From assembly GCF_000378145.1 (NCBI RefSeq), contig NZ_KB899285.1, positions 93,406 to 157,405 of the forward strand: a stretch of 64,000 nt of DNA, written 5' to 3'. Position 1 is the stretch's first letter. The number at the start of each line of letters is the position of its first letter. Below are positions 44,846 through 52,079 of the stretch, one piece after another. This stretch comes from Saccharibacillus kuerlensis DSM 22868. GTDB taxonomy: Bacteria; Bacillota; Bacilli; Paenibacillales; Paenibacillaceae. The position numbers were made by a program, and so were the translations under genes. The notes under the pieces were generated by a model. It made no database searches. It saw only the letters and a program-made list of their open reading frames with translations, and was not told the origin of the DNA.

Positions 44846-45315
44846 ACCGGGTCTACCTGCACCGCAGCCTGCTTGCCGCTGACTTGGATGCCTGTCTTTT
44901 TTTGTCCAATACCTTTTAAATCACGCAGCAGTTCTTCCAGCAGTTCTTTCGCTTTTGGACCTTCTTTGCCGGACATTTTGACAACGAACTGAACCGAGTC
45001 TCCGCCTTCGAGAATGCGCTGAGCTTGGTTCTTTTTCGTTTCATAATCATGCTCTTCAATGCTGGCCGTCAGGCGGATTTCCTTAATCTTCGCCGGCCGG
45101 GTGGCTTTCTTCTCCTGCTGCTTGGCTTCTTTTGCTTTGCCGGAAGAGATCAGGGTGCATGGAGGCGGACTGGAATAGAGGGAGGTGCAGACGAGATCGA
45201 CGCCCAATTCCTTGGCCAGTTTGAGCGCTTCGCTCGTTGCCATCACGCCGAGAGCTTCGCCGTTAACGCCGGTCACGTTGACTTCGGCGGCTTTGATTTT
45301 TTCGTTTTTGATCAT
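44842..45315 (-). CDS. Divergent translation initiation factor IF-3 paralogue
   Basis: A 157-residue protein with the two-domain layout of IF-3: N-terminal domain (IKNEKIKAAEVNVTGVNGE, GVMATSEALKLAKELGVDLV), a Lys-rich linker, and a C-terminal domain (IKEIRLTASIEEHDYETKKN, AQRILEGGDSVQFVV). Key ribosome-contact segments are altered: the usual FRGRE-type motif reads KMSGKEG, and the PPVC(R/K)-type segment reads PPPCTLISSGK. It is not next to rpmI/rplT, so it is not the housekeeping infC. The start at 45315 follows AAAAAGGAG. It may act on ribosomes in stress or dormancy (inference). Confidence 0.8.
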   Translation of the reverse strand: MIKNEKIKAAEVNVTGVNGEALGVMATSEALKLAKELGVDLVCTSLYSSPPPCTLISSGKAKEAKQQEKKATRPAKIKEIRLTASIEEHDYETKKNQAQRILEGGDSVQFVVKMSGKEGPKAKELLEELLRDLKGIGQKKTGIQVSGKQAAVQVDPV

Positions 45316-45403
45316 ATGTAAAAACTCCTTTTTGAGTTGATATTGTGAGTAAATGGCTTTCAAGCGAAAGGGGAAGCTGCTTTAAATCCAGGTGATTGTG
45401 TTC

Positions 45404-46333
45404 TTATTTCTTTGATTTTTCATCTTGATCTTCTATCTGTAGGGTATCCCACATGAGGCCTTCGGTGATAGATTCAGCTGCATCGGAAGTTTCTTCATAT
45501 TCGAAATAACCGAACGAATCCATCAAATTTTTCGCATATTCCTGCATACCTTCTTCTTCGAGACGTTCGCAGAACCAATTGAGACAATCGTGAAACTGGA
45601 AGATCGAGTGCAGCTGTGCATGACGCAAGAAGATACGTTTTGAATCCGCAGAAGCCTGCTGCCAGAATCGTTCGATCTCATTACGACGTTCTTCCCAATC
45701 GAAATCTCGGTCGATAGACGGGATGACCGCAGCGCAGGTATTCCCGTGATCCGGATTTATGGGAACAACGCCGAGCCTATCTTCGGTTGGAAGAACAGCT
45801 TCTGCTGCACGCCGGACACGAAGATCGTCAAGGTATTGGCCCATATCGGCAATTGGCTTGATGCCGAAACGTTGGACAAGTTGTTCACGGACCAACTGTT
45901 CTTGTTCATCTCGTTCAACTGGATTCCGAGTTCGAACATACTCGCGATAGGACTCCCCCGTGTCAAAGTTATTGATCAACGCGTCGGCATCCGTATAGGC
46001 GGCCTGAAGAAATTCGCGCAGGTTGGCGGCGACGGGCCAGACGGGACGATCGGAATCCATAGGCGACACAGTTACGATCCATGCCTGTTCCAGATCCGAA
46101 ACTCGGCCAAAATCGGTCAGGAAAGCGTAATGAATACCGTCCATGCCGGTACTGGCCAGCGGAATGACATCTATTGGCGTGGTGTGATAACGAAAATCAT
46201 GTTCCAACAGCATGAAAGGAAAAGCCCGATCAAGCGATAGGCCGAGAACTGTCAACTCCTGCTCCAGTTCAAGCAGTTTCCTTATGGTCTTCGGCACCGC
46301 GTAGGCACCGTAATGGGAAGGCATATTCGTCAT
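45404..46333 (-). CDS. Hypothetical protein
   Basis: A 309-residue soluble, acidic protein that I do not recognise. The first 130 residues (ELTVLGLSLDRAFPFMLLEH, DGIHYAFLTDFG, WPVAANLREFLQAAYTDADA) have the feel of SMI1/SUKH-like or related immunity-type folds, but the match is only impressionistic. The rest is helical with many Glu and Arg. GAGGAGG lies upstream of the ATG, supporting real translation. It stands alone between the IF-3 paralogue and the divergent zinc-ribbon gene. Confidence 0.6.
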   Translation of the reverse strand: MTNMPSHYGAYAVPKTIRKLLELEQELTVLGLSLDRAFPFMLLEHDFRYHTTPIDVIPLASTGMDGIHYAFLTDFGRVSDLEQAWIVTVSPMDSDRPVWPVAANLREFLQAAYTDADALINNFDTGESYREYVRTRNPVERDEQEQLVREQLVQRFGIKPIADMGQYLDDLRVRRAAEAVLPTEDRLGVVPINPDHGNTCAAVIPSIDRDFDWEERRNEIERFWQQASADSKRIFLRHAQLHSIFQFHDCLNWFCERLEEEGMQEYAKNLMDSFGYFEYEETSDAAESITEGLMWDTLQIEDQDEKSKK

Positions 46334-46568
46334 AGAAAAATTCCTCCTCGGCGTTCAACATACAGGAATAACGAATGCGAACGGCCTTATTTTAACATGT
46401 TCATACTGATATTGTCTTTGAGGCAACTCATAGGAATTATTGTCCTAAATCCTCAAGAATTATGCTACATTAATAGCAGACGAGCAAGCATTCGAGGTAT
46501 TGACCTCGGACTGGTATTGGATTGATGTTTTAGGGCATGAGAATGCCTATTTGCGGGAGGGGTCCTGA

Positions 46569-47924
46569 ATGTACTGCAATCATTGTGGAGCGAAGCAGCC
46601 GGAGAATGCGGCGTTCTGTTCGTCGTGCGGAGCACGCCTGCTTACAGCGACGGAAGAAGCTGTTCTGAACGGAACAGCCAGCTCAAGAGAGCGGAGTAGC
46701 GATCCGTTCGAATATAAGAAAGAATCTATGGAAGAATTCAAGAAAGAGAACATGCCGCTTTCCGGTCAATTGACAAGGCGATCCAACGAAGCGGAAGCTT
46801 CGGTGCAACCTGCCGAGATGGAACGTTCTTCAAGTGAATCTGGAACCGGGTCCAAAGGCAAAACCCGAAAATCCAAGGGCGGCTTTCGCCATCCGATGTG
46901 GATGATTCCGGTCCTGCTGCTGGGAATTGGAGCCGGTGGCGTATATATGCTGTACGAGCGGGAAACCGGGATCAACGGGCAGACATCGGAGCTTCATGTG
47001 GAAGCGGGAGCTTTGGCATTGGATGGCAAATACGACGAAGCACTGGCGATGCTGGATCAAGCTGCTGCGCTGCGTCCGGAGTTTGCGGCTCTCCAGACCG
47101 ATCGCACGCTGATCGAGACCGCGCAGCGGGTGCACGAGAAACTGGATAAAGTCTCGTCGCAGTTGAAGCAGAATCAGCTGGAAACGGCGGAAAAATCGCT
47201 CGGTGTGCTGGAAAAATCGCTGAACGGGCGAAGCGAGCCGCTGTTTGAGCGCGAAAAAACTATGGCAGCCGACAATCGAGACCGTCTGTCCGTACTGCTG
47301 GTTAAGCAGGAGCTCGACAAGCTGAGCGATGTGGAAGCGCTGGCCCACAAGTTGGACGAAGTGGGTCGGTTAAAGGCGGCGGAAGCGGACGAAGTGGAGA
47401 AACTGATTGTTGCCAAGATCGTTTCGCTCAGTACGAAGAAAGCCGAAGAACTGCTTCAAGACAAGAGCTTTAGTCAGGCTCACGAGGAAGTGAAGCAGGG
47501 GCTTCAGTATGCAGCCAAAGACAAAAACCTGCTTGCGCTGCAGGATCGGATTGAATCGGAACAGGCGGCATTTGAAGCGGCAGAGCAGGCCCGTATTGAA
47601 CGTGCGCAGCAGCAGGCACAAGCCGACGATCTGAACAACCGTACGGCCGCCGTCGACGTAAGCGACATGAATGTCACGATCTCCGAATACGGCGACATTA
47701 CAACGACCGGTACCGTGACGAATGTGGCAACGCGGCCAATCTATGGGATTGAGATTCATTATTCGGCGTATGACGCTGCGGGTCTTTATCTGTTCTCTTC
47801 TTCAACGTTCGCTTCGCCGTATCGCCTGGCTCCCGGCGCGAGCGGGACGTTCAGCACCTACGATTACGGATGGTACGATTATGTACAGATTAAAGTCGAT
47901 AACGTTACCTGGTACTTGGAATAG
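46569..47924 (+). CDS. Zinc-ribbon membrane protein with coiled coil and FxLYD-like domain
   Basis: A 451-residue protein. An N-terminal zinc ribbon (YCNHCGAKQPENAAFCSSCGA) lies in the cytoplasm, followed by a polar linker, one transmembrane helix at about 112-132 (MWMIPVLLLGIGAGGVYMLY) and a long extracellular helical region (about 150-360) rich in Glu, Lys and Gln. The C-terminus is an FxLYD-like beta domain (ISEYGDITTTGTVTNVATRP). The gene ends 11 bases before the HtrA-like protease gene, so the two likely work together at the membrane, perhaps in envelope quality control (inference). GGGAGGGG precedes the ATG. Confidence 0.75.
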   Translation: MYCNHCGAKQPENAAFCSSCGARLLTATEEAVLNGTASSRERSSDPFEYKKESMEEFKKENMPLSGQLTRRSNEAEASVQPAEMERSSSESGTGSKGKTRKSKGGFRHPMWMIPVLLLGIGAGGVYMLYERETGINGQTSELHVEAGALALDGKYDEALAMLDQAAALRPEFAALQTDRTLIETAQRVHEKLDKVSSQLKQNQLETAEKSLGVLEKSLNGRSEPLFEREKTMAADNRDRLSVLLVKQELDKLSDVEALAHKLDEVGRLKAAEADEVEKLIVAKIVSLSTKKAEELLQDKSFSQAHEEVKQGLQYAAKDKNLLALQDRIESEQAAFEAAEQARIERAQQQAQADDLNNRTAAVDVSDMNVTISEYGDITTTGTVTNVATRPIYGIEIHYSAYDAAGLYLFSSSTFASPYRLAPGASGTFSTYDYGWYDYVQIKVDNVTWYLE

Positions 47925-47935
47925 GGAGGTCTAAC

Positions 47936-49096
47936 ATGAAAAAAGGATGGATATTCAGCGGATTGGCCTCTCTGCTGGTTCTGGCGGGAACAGGCGGAGC
48001 TTCGTGGTACGTATTGGAAAAAGTACCGGAAGAGCTGAAGGGTGCGCCGGTTCTGGCAGCTGCGCAGATGGCAGATAAGCAGGCGGCAGCTGCAAAGCCC
48101 GATTCTCCAAAACCGGCTGCGCTTAAGGACGTCATTAACGCGACACAGAAGAAAGTCGTGATGATCAAACTGGAAGACGGGTCGCTGGGCTCGGGCTTTC
48201 TGTATAACGAGCAGGGCGACGTAATTACCAACGCGCATGTGGTCGAAGGTGCACGGCAGGTCAAGGTCAAGACGGCCGATGCACGTACGCTGGATGGCGA
48301 AGTCATCGGTGCCGGCACGGAGACGGATATAGCGGTAGTCCGGGTGCCTGAACTGGCCGGCCAAGCGCCGCTCCAAATGGCTGAAGTCAATGGAGAAATC
48401 GGCGACGAAGTGTTGGCGCTCGGAAGTCCTCTTGGACTGCAAAATACCGTAACGACAGGAATCATCAGCGGAACGGGCCGCGATCTTACGATCGATCCGT
48501 ATGTCTACAACAACTTGTACCAAATCTCTGCTCCGATCGCTCCGGGCAACAGCGGCGGCCCTCTGGTCGACTTGAGGACGGGAGCCGTACTGGGTATTAA
48601 TTCAGCGAAGTTTACAGAGGAAAGCTCGATAGGCTTCAGTATTCCCGTTACCGAGATTCTTGATACGGTTCAAGGCTGGTCTGCGAAGCCGGGCATTGAT
48701 CTGCCAAAGCTCGTTTCCGGCAAAAGTGCCGACGGCGAAGGGGTCAGCAATGAAGGCTGGTCGATGACGGATGATGCCGAGTATCTGCTGTCCGCTTATT
48801 ACATCAGTCTGTCCTCGAAAGATTACGTAACGGCCTATTCTTTTCTGGGGAGCAGTTGGCAGGCAGGAACAGATTACAACGGATTCCGGGACGGCTATCT
48901 AAAAACCGGTGAGATCCAGATCAACTCCATCTTCTCCGAACGTTCCGGACAGGAAGTTATCGTAACGATAACTATCACGGCTGAAGAATTCAAGGAGTCG
49001 GGTACCGTTTATACGGACTACAAATTGACTTACCGGGTCGGTTATGAGAATGATATGCTGAAGATTATAAGCGGCAAAGGGGAAAAGGTCGCTTAA
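47936..49096 (+). CDS. Membrane-anchored HtrA/S1C-like serine protease without PDZ
   Basis: A 386-residue trypsin-like protease with an N-terminal membrane anchor (residues about 5-27). The catalytic triad is visible: His in ITNAHVVEG, Asp in TDIAVVRV, Ser in APGNSGGPLVD. The GLGSPLGLQNTVTTGIISG-like activation region (here LALGSPLGLQNTVTTGIISG) is intact. No PDZ domain follows; instead the last 120 residues form a separate domain with a Tyr-rich start (YLLSAYYISLSSKDYVTAYS) resembling an NTF2-like fold. The site faces the outside. AGGGAGG precedes the ATG; cotranscribed with the zinc-ribbon gene. Confidence 0.87.
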   Translation: MKKGWIFSGLASLLVLAGTGGASWYVLEKVPEELKGAPVLAAAQMADKQAAAAKPDSPKPAALKDVINATQKKVVMIKLEDGSLGSGFLYNEQGDVITNAHVVEGARQVKVKTADARTLDGEVIGAGTETDIAVVRVPELAGQAPLQMAEVNGEIGDEVLALGSPLGLQNTVTTGIISGTGRDLTIDPYVYNNLYQISAPIAPGNSGGPLVDLRTGAVLGINSAKFTEESSIGFSIPVTEILDTVQGWSAKPGIDLPKLVSGKSADGEGVSNEGWSMTDDAEYLLSAYYISLSSKDYVTAYSFLGSSWQAGTDYNGFRDGYLKTGEIQINSIFSERSGQEVIVTITITAEEFKESGTVYTDYKLTYRVGYENDMLKIISGKGEKVA

Positions 49097-49159
49097 GCTT
49101 TTTAATAAGCTTATTCGTTTTTCTACAGTGTGTACGCAAACTGCGAATTGGCTTGAGCT

Positions 49160-49356
49160 TTTTGAAATTAAGTGCGCTGCTGCAGCTATTTACGGCAAAT
49201 CGTGCGTAGATGAGCAAATAAGTGCAAGAGTACACCTATTTGGAGTGACCAAAGAGAAAACACGCTTAAACTTTTGATTTAAGTGTATCTGAGCACTTAT
49301 TTGTTTAAAAAGCACTCTTTGCTTCAAAATAGTTGTATGAGTGCACTTATTTCAAA
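49160..49356 (+). repeat. Array of four 26-nt palindromes (locus 1)
   Basis: Four degenerate copies of AAATAAGTG-N8-CACTTATTT, with the AAGTG-equivalent starting at 49170, 49220, 49281 and 49330 (steps 50, 61, 49). The third and fourth copies keep the best right arms (GCACTTATTT). The same array with steps 50, 61, 50 is found at 63710-63903. Confidence 0.75.
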
Positions 49357-49414
49357 CTCCATTCGACGCTTTAGGCGATCATTCAGGGTCTTTTCGGTGT
49401 CTTCCCGGTGAACT

Positions 49415-49508
49415 CTTTTTCACTTCTCTTTTTCTCTTTTTCGTTTCTCTCTTTTTCGTTTCTCTCTTTTTTTCTTTTTTCTTTTTTCTCTTTTCTCTTT
49501 TCTCTTTA
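49415..49508 (+). repeat. Polypyrimidine tract
   Basis: About 90 bases made almost only of C and T, in CTTTTT / CTCTTTTT units with rare G and A. Low-complexity DNA, not coding. Confidence 0.85.
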
Positions 49509-49523
49509 CGCCTTCGCTTATAA

Positions 49524-49566
49524 AAAAGGGATGTCGTTTGCTCGATGAGCGAATGACATCCCTTTT
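49524..49566. terminator. Long symmetrical hairpin with A- and T-flanks
   Basis: Twenty-base arms (49524-49543 and 49547-49566) around a GAT loop, fully paired in RNA if two G-U pairs are counted. It looks like a bidirectional terminator, but the nearest gene end is 430 bases away, and it directly abuts the IS5 relic. Confidence 0.7.
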
Positions 49567-49569
49567 AAG

Positions 49570-49853
49570 GTCTGTACGCAAACATCAAGAATGCTTTTAA
49601 ATCCGTTAAATTAAAGACATGAGACGAGATGCGTTTTAACCGACGAAGAGTGGAATGCCATTGATTCTTTCCTGCACCCTGTCCGAAAAACACAAGGAGA
49701 ACGGCTTCCCAAAGACTGGAGACAATGACTGAATGCAGTACTTTAGGTTGCACGTACCGGAGCAGCTTGTTATGACAAGACAGCGAACATGTTAAGACTT
49801 TTTGGTGCTAATCTCGATTCGGATATGGCTTAAATAGGTTTGCATACAGCCCC
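49570..49853 (+). mobile_element. Internally deleted IS5-family insertion sequence relic
   Basis: About 284 bases bounded by GGTCTGTACGCAAAC and its inverse counterpart GTTTGCATACAGCCCC (13 of 16 matching). A broken frame from 49620 reads MRRD then, after a one-base shift, LTDEEWNAIDSFLHP and LPKDWRQ. Beyond a stop comes LNAVL, another stop, VARTGA, and soon YDKTAN near the end. These are the N-terminal and C-terminal ends of IS5-group transposases, with the catalytic middle deleted. It cannot move itself. Confidence 0.65.
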
Positions 49854-49929
49854 TAATCACTTTTCGCTGTTACAAAAAATTTATAGTACTCTACAAACAA
49901 AAGGAAAATATTGTTTTTTCATCAAGAAT

Positions 49930-50003
49930 CGGGGTAATGTTGAACAGAGCATCCCCTGAGCAGAAAGTACATGCGGCATCCGGGGAGGGTGCCGTTTTTG
50001 TTT
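49930..50003 (+). terminator. Two-hairpin structure ending in a T-run, upstream of the gnd promoter
   Basis: A first hairpin pairs GGGG-ATG with CAT-CCCC (about 49931-49956). A second has perfect eight-base arms CGGCATCC / GGGTGCCG with a GGGGA loop (49974-49994), followed by five T. No gene ends just before it. It is either an orphan terminator or the 3' end of a small RNA. Confidence 0.5.
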
Positions 50004-50066
50004 GTGCAGCATTTTCCTTCCACCGGCTGTGAATTTCCATACAAATAAACCGCTTTCAATTTTCTC

Positions 50067-50096
50067 TTTACAAATTCTTAAGTAGAGGAGTAAGAT
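50067..50096 (+). promoter_or_regulatory. Promoter of the gluconate cluster
   Basis: TTTACA at 50067-50072 and TAAGAT at 50091-50096 with an 18-base spacer; a GntR-type operator begins about eight bases after the -10 box, overlapping the expected transcription start. Confidence 0.6.
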
Positions 50097-50103
50097 AAAA
50101 AAG

Positions 50104-50125
50104 AAGTTGTATACAGGTATACTTG
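50104..50125 (+). promoter_or_regulatory. GntR-type operator upstream of gnd
   Basis: The segment AGTTGTATACAGGT (50105-50118), extended by ATACTTG, matches the Bacillus gluconate-operon operator core ACTTGTATACAAGT at 12 of 14 positions. Its place at the transcription start fits repression by GntR relieved by gluconate. Confidence 0.65.
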
Positions 50126-50191
50126 TTTATTTTTCGATCGTTTTGTTTATTTGGATACAGGATATAGGAAACAGAAGAAGGAGTGAACAGT

Positions 50192-51091
50192 ATGAAAATC
50201 GGAATGATCGGCCTTGGCAAAATGGGCTATAACCTTGTCCTGAATCTGTTGGAAAACGGGCATCAAGTTGTCGTCAATGACGTCAACCCGGAACCAGGAC
50301 GCGAATTGGCGCAGAAGGGCGCATTCGCCGCAGAATCGGTAGCTGAATTGGTCGGACAGCTGGAGAAGCCGCGTGTAGTCTGGGTCATGGTACCGGCCGG
50401 TCCAATCGTCGATGGTGTATTGGATGGTTTGGCTTCGCTGCTGGAAGAGGGCGACATGATTATCGACGGCGGCAATTCGCATTACAAAGATTCGATTCGG
50501 CGTGGGGAAGGCCTACGCAGCAAAGGCATTCACTTCTTCGATGCAGGCACCAGCGGCGGCATGTCCGGTGCACAGAACGGCGGCTGCTTCATGATCGGCG
50601 GCGACAAGGAAGCGTTCGGGACGATCGAGCCATTGTTCAAGGATCTCGCCGTCGAGAATGGTTATCTGTACACTGGGCCGAGCGGAAGCGGGCATTATCT
50701 CAAGATGGTGCATAACGGTATCGAATACGGCATGATGCAGGCGATCGGGGAAGGTTTCGAGGTGCTGGAGAAGAGCGCGTTCGATTACGATCATGAAGCG
50801 GTAGCCCGCGTCTGGTCCAACGGATCGGTTATCCGCGGATGGCTGATGGAACTGACGGAAAACGCCTTTTCCAAAGATCCGAATCTTGACGAGATCAAAG
50901 GCGTTATGCAGAGCTCGGGAGAAGGCAAGTGGACGGTACAGGAAGCTCTGGATCTGGAAGTCGGAACGCCGATCATCGCGCTGTCGCTGCTGATGCGCTA
51001 CCGTTCGCTGGAGACCGATACGTTCCATGGCAAAGTGGTCGCGGCACTGCGCAACGAATTTGGCGGACATGCCGTTGTGAAGGAAGATTAA
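50192..51091 (+). CDS. gnd: 6-phosphogluconate dehydrogenase, decarboxylating (short NAD type)
   Basis: A 299-residue enzyme converting 6-phosphogluconate to ribulose 5-phosphate and CO2. The Rossmann motif is IGLGKMGYNL, followed by DGGNSHYKDS, the catalytic GTSGGMSGAQNGGCFMIGG block and the Lys/Asn site in HYLKMVHNGIEYGMMQA. The short length (about 300 rather than 470) is typical of the bacterial NAD-preferring type found in gluconate operons. AGAAGGAG precedes the ATG at 50192; an ATG three codons earlier is less likely. First gene of the gluconate cluster, downstream of a GntR-type operator. Confidence 0.9.
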   Translation: MKIGMIGLGKMGYNLVLNLLENGHQVVVNDVNPEPGRELAQKGAFAAESVAELVGQLEKPRVVWVMVPAGPIVDGVLDGLASLLEEGDMIIDGGNSHYKDSIRRGEGLRSKGIHFFDAGTSGGMSGAQNGGCFMIGGDKEAFGTIEPLFKDLAVENGYLYTGPSGSGHYLKMVHNGIEYGMMQAIGEGFEVLEKSAFDYDHEAVARVWSNGSVIRGWLMELTENAFSKDPNLDEIKGVMQSSGEGKWTVQEALDLEVGTPIIALSLLMRYRSLETDTFHGKVVAALRNEFGGHAVVKED

Positions 51092-51225
51092 TTGCTCGGC
51101 ATAACCCGCCCGGCAGAGCAGAACTTTCCCGGCAAGTATGCTAAAATCAGGGGAATGGCATGTGCCGGAGACGAGAAAACTGCGTGATCCGGCCTGCAAA
51201 TTCGGGAACGGGGAGTCGTTTAACC

Positions 51226-51897
51226 ATGCAATATCCTTCCGCTTGGCTTCAGGGCGTGTCGCTCGGCGAATCGATCGCCAGTCGGCTGCGTCTGCAGATT
51301 ATCAACGAAGAGATCAAACCCGGGGAGGTCATTTCGGAAAACCGCGTTGCGGAAACATTCGGTACCAGCCGATCGCCCGTGCGCGAAGCGCTGAAAATGT
51401 TGGCCGGCGAAGGGCTGATTCGCCTGGAGCGGATGGGAGCCGTCGTAGTGGGACTGAATCTCGAAGATGTGAAAGAACTGTATGACGTACGCTATCTGAT
51501 CGAGAGCTTCGCCCAGCAGCGGCTGGCGAATCGGGACAATGCGGCGCTGGCTTCGCAGCTTGAACAGGCGATCGACCGAATGAAATTGGCGGCCAAACAT
51601 GGGGATTATGTAGAGTTCGCCTATCAGGATTTTTCGTTTCATGAACGGATTGTAACGGAAGCGAATCATATCCGTATCCTGCACCTATGGAACAGCATTC
51701 GTCCCATCGTTATGACCGTTATTCTTCTGACGACGGAAAAAGGCTTCAAGCAGGGCGAGGAGCGGATGAATTGGGTAGCGGACAAACATCGGATGATCGT
51801 TGAAGGACTGCGTACAGGCAGTGCCGACAGCATTCGAAAAGTTGTAAAAAACTATTTTGATGATTCCGGAGAAACGTTGGACCGCAGCCTCCCTTAG
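51226..51897 (+). CDS. gntR: GntR-family regulator (FadR/FCD type), likely gluconate repressor
   Basis: A 223-residue DNA-binding regulator. The N-terminal winged helix (about 12-75; LRLQIINEEIKPGEVISENR, TSRSPVREALKMLAGEGL) is followed by an all-helical FCD effector domain (about 85-220) with ligand/metal-type residues in YQDFSFHERIV and DKHRMIVEG. The position among gnd, gntP and gntK and two matching operators point to a gluconate-responsive repressor. The start at 51226 has GGGGAG ten bases upstream. The gene lies 134 bases after gnd. Confidence 0.88.
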   Translation: MQYPSAWLQGVSLGESIASRLRLQIINEEIKPGEVISENRVAETFGTSRSPVREALKMLAGEGLIRLERMGAVVVGLNLEDVKELYDVRYLIESFAQQRLANRDNAALASQLEQAIDRMKLAAKHGDYVEFAYQDFSFHERIVTEANHIRILHLWNSIRPIVMTVILLTTEKGFKQGEERMNWVADKHRMIVEGLRTGSADSIRKVVKNYFDDSGETLDRSLP

Positions 51898-51924
51898 AAA
51901 GGGGGCAGCGGCTTCTTTTCGGCC

Positions 51925-51944
51925 AACTTGTCGACAAGTATACC
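51925..51944 (+). promoter_or_regulatory. GntR-type operator between gntR and gntP
   Basis: A perfect 14-base palindrome ACTTGTCGACAAGT (51926-51939), differing from the Bacillus operator core only in its two central bases, followed by ATAC. It suggests a second repressed promoter for gntP-gntK. Confidence 0.65.
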
Positions 51945-52079
51945 GAAAGAGAGAAATTATTTAGGTAAGCCTGTCTTTTCAAATAGTTGAAACAGGTAAA
52001 AATAAACTTGTAAGCGTTATGAAGTTCAAAATTGCAGATAGGCTTGAATGCGCCATCGCACATCTTGAAGGAGGATCTT

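Larger units (their letters stand above)
49097..50066. other. Gene-free repeat region between htrA-like gene and gluconate cluster
   Basis: About 1 kb with no credible gene. In order it holds a GTACGCAAAC terminal-type repeat (49126-49141), four 26-nt palindromes (49166-49352), a pyrimidine tract (49415-49508), a 43-base hairpin (49524-49566), an IS5-family relic (49570-49853) and a hairpin/T-run structure (49930-50003). Confidence 0.7.

Noticed and set aside
49095..49125. AAGCTT-rich inverted repeat just after the HtrA-like gene as a terminator
   Set aside because: The stem is only six A/T-rich pairs and the T-run is interrupted; too weak to call.
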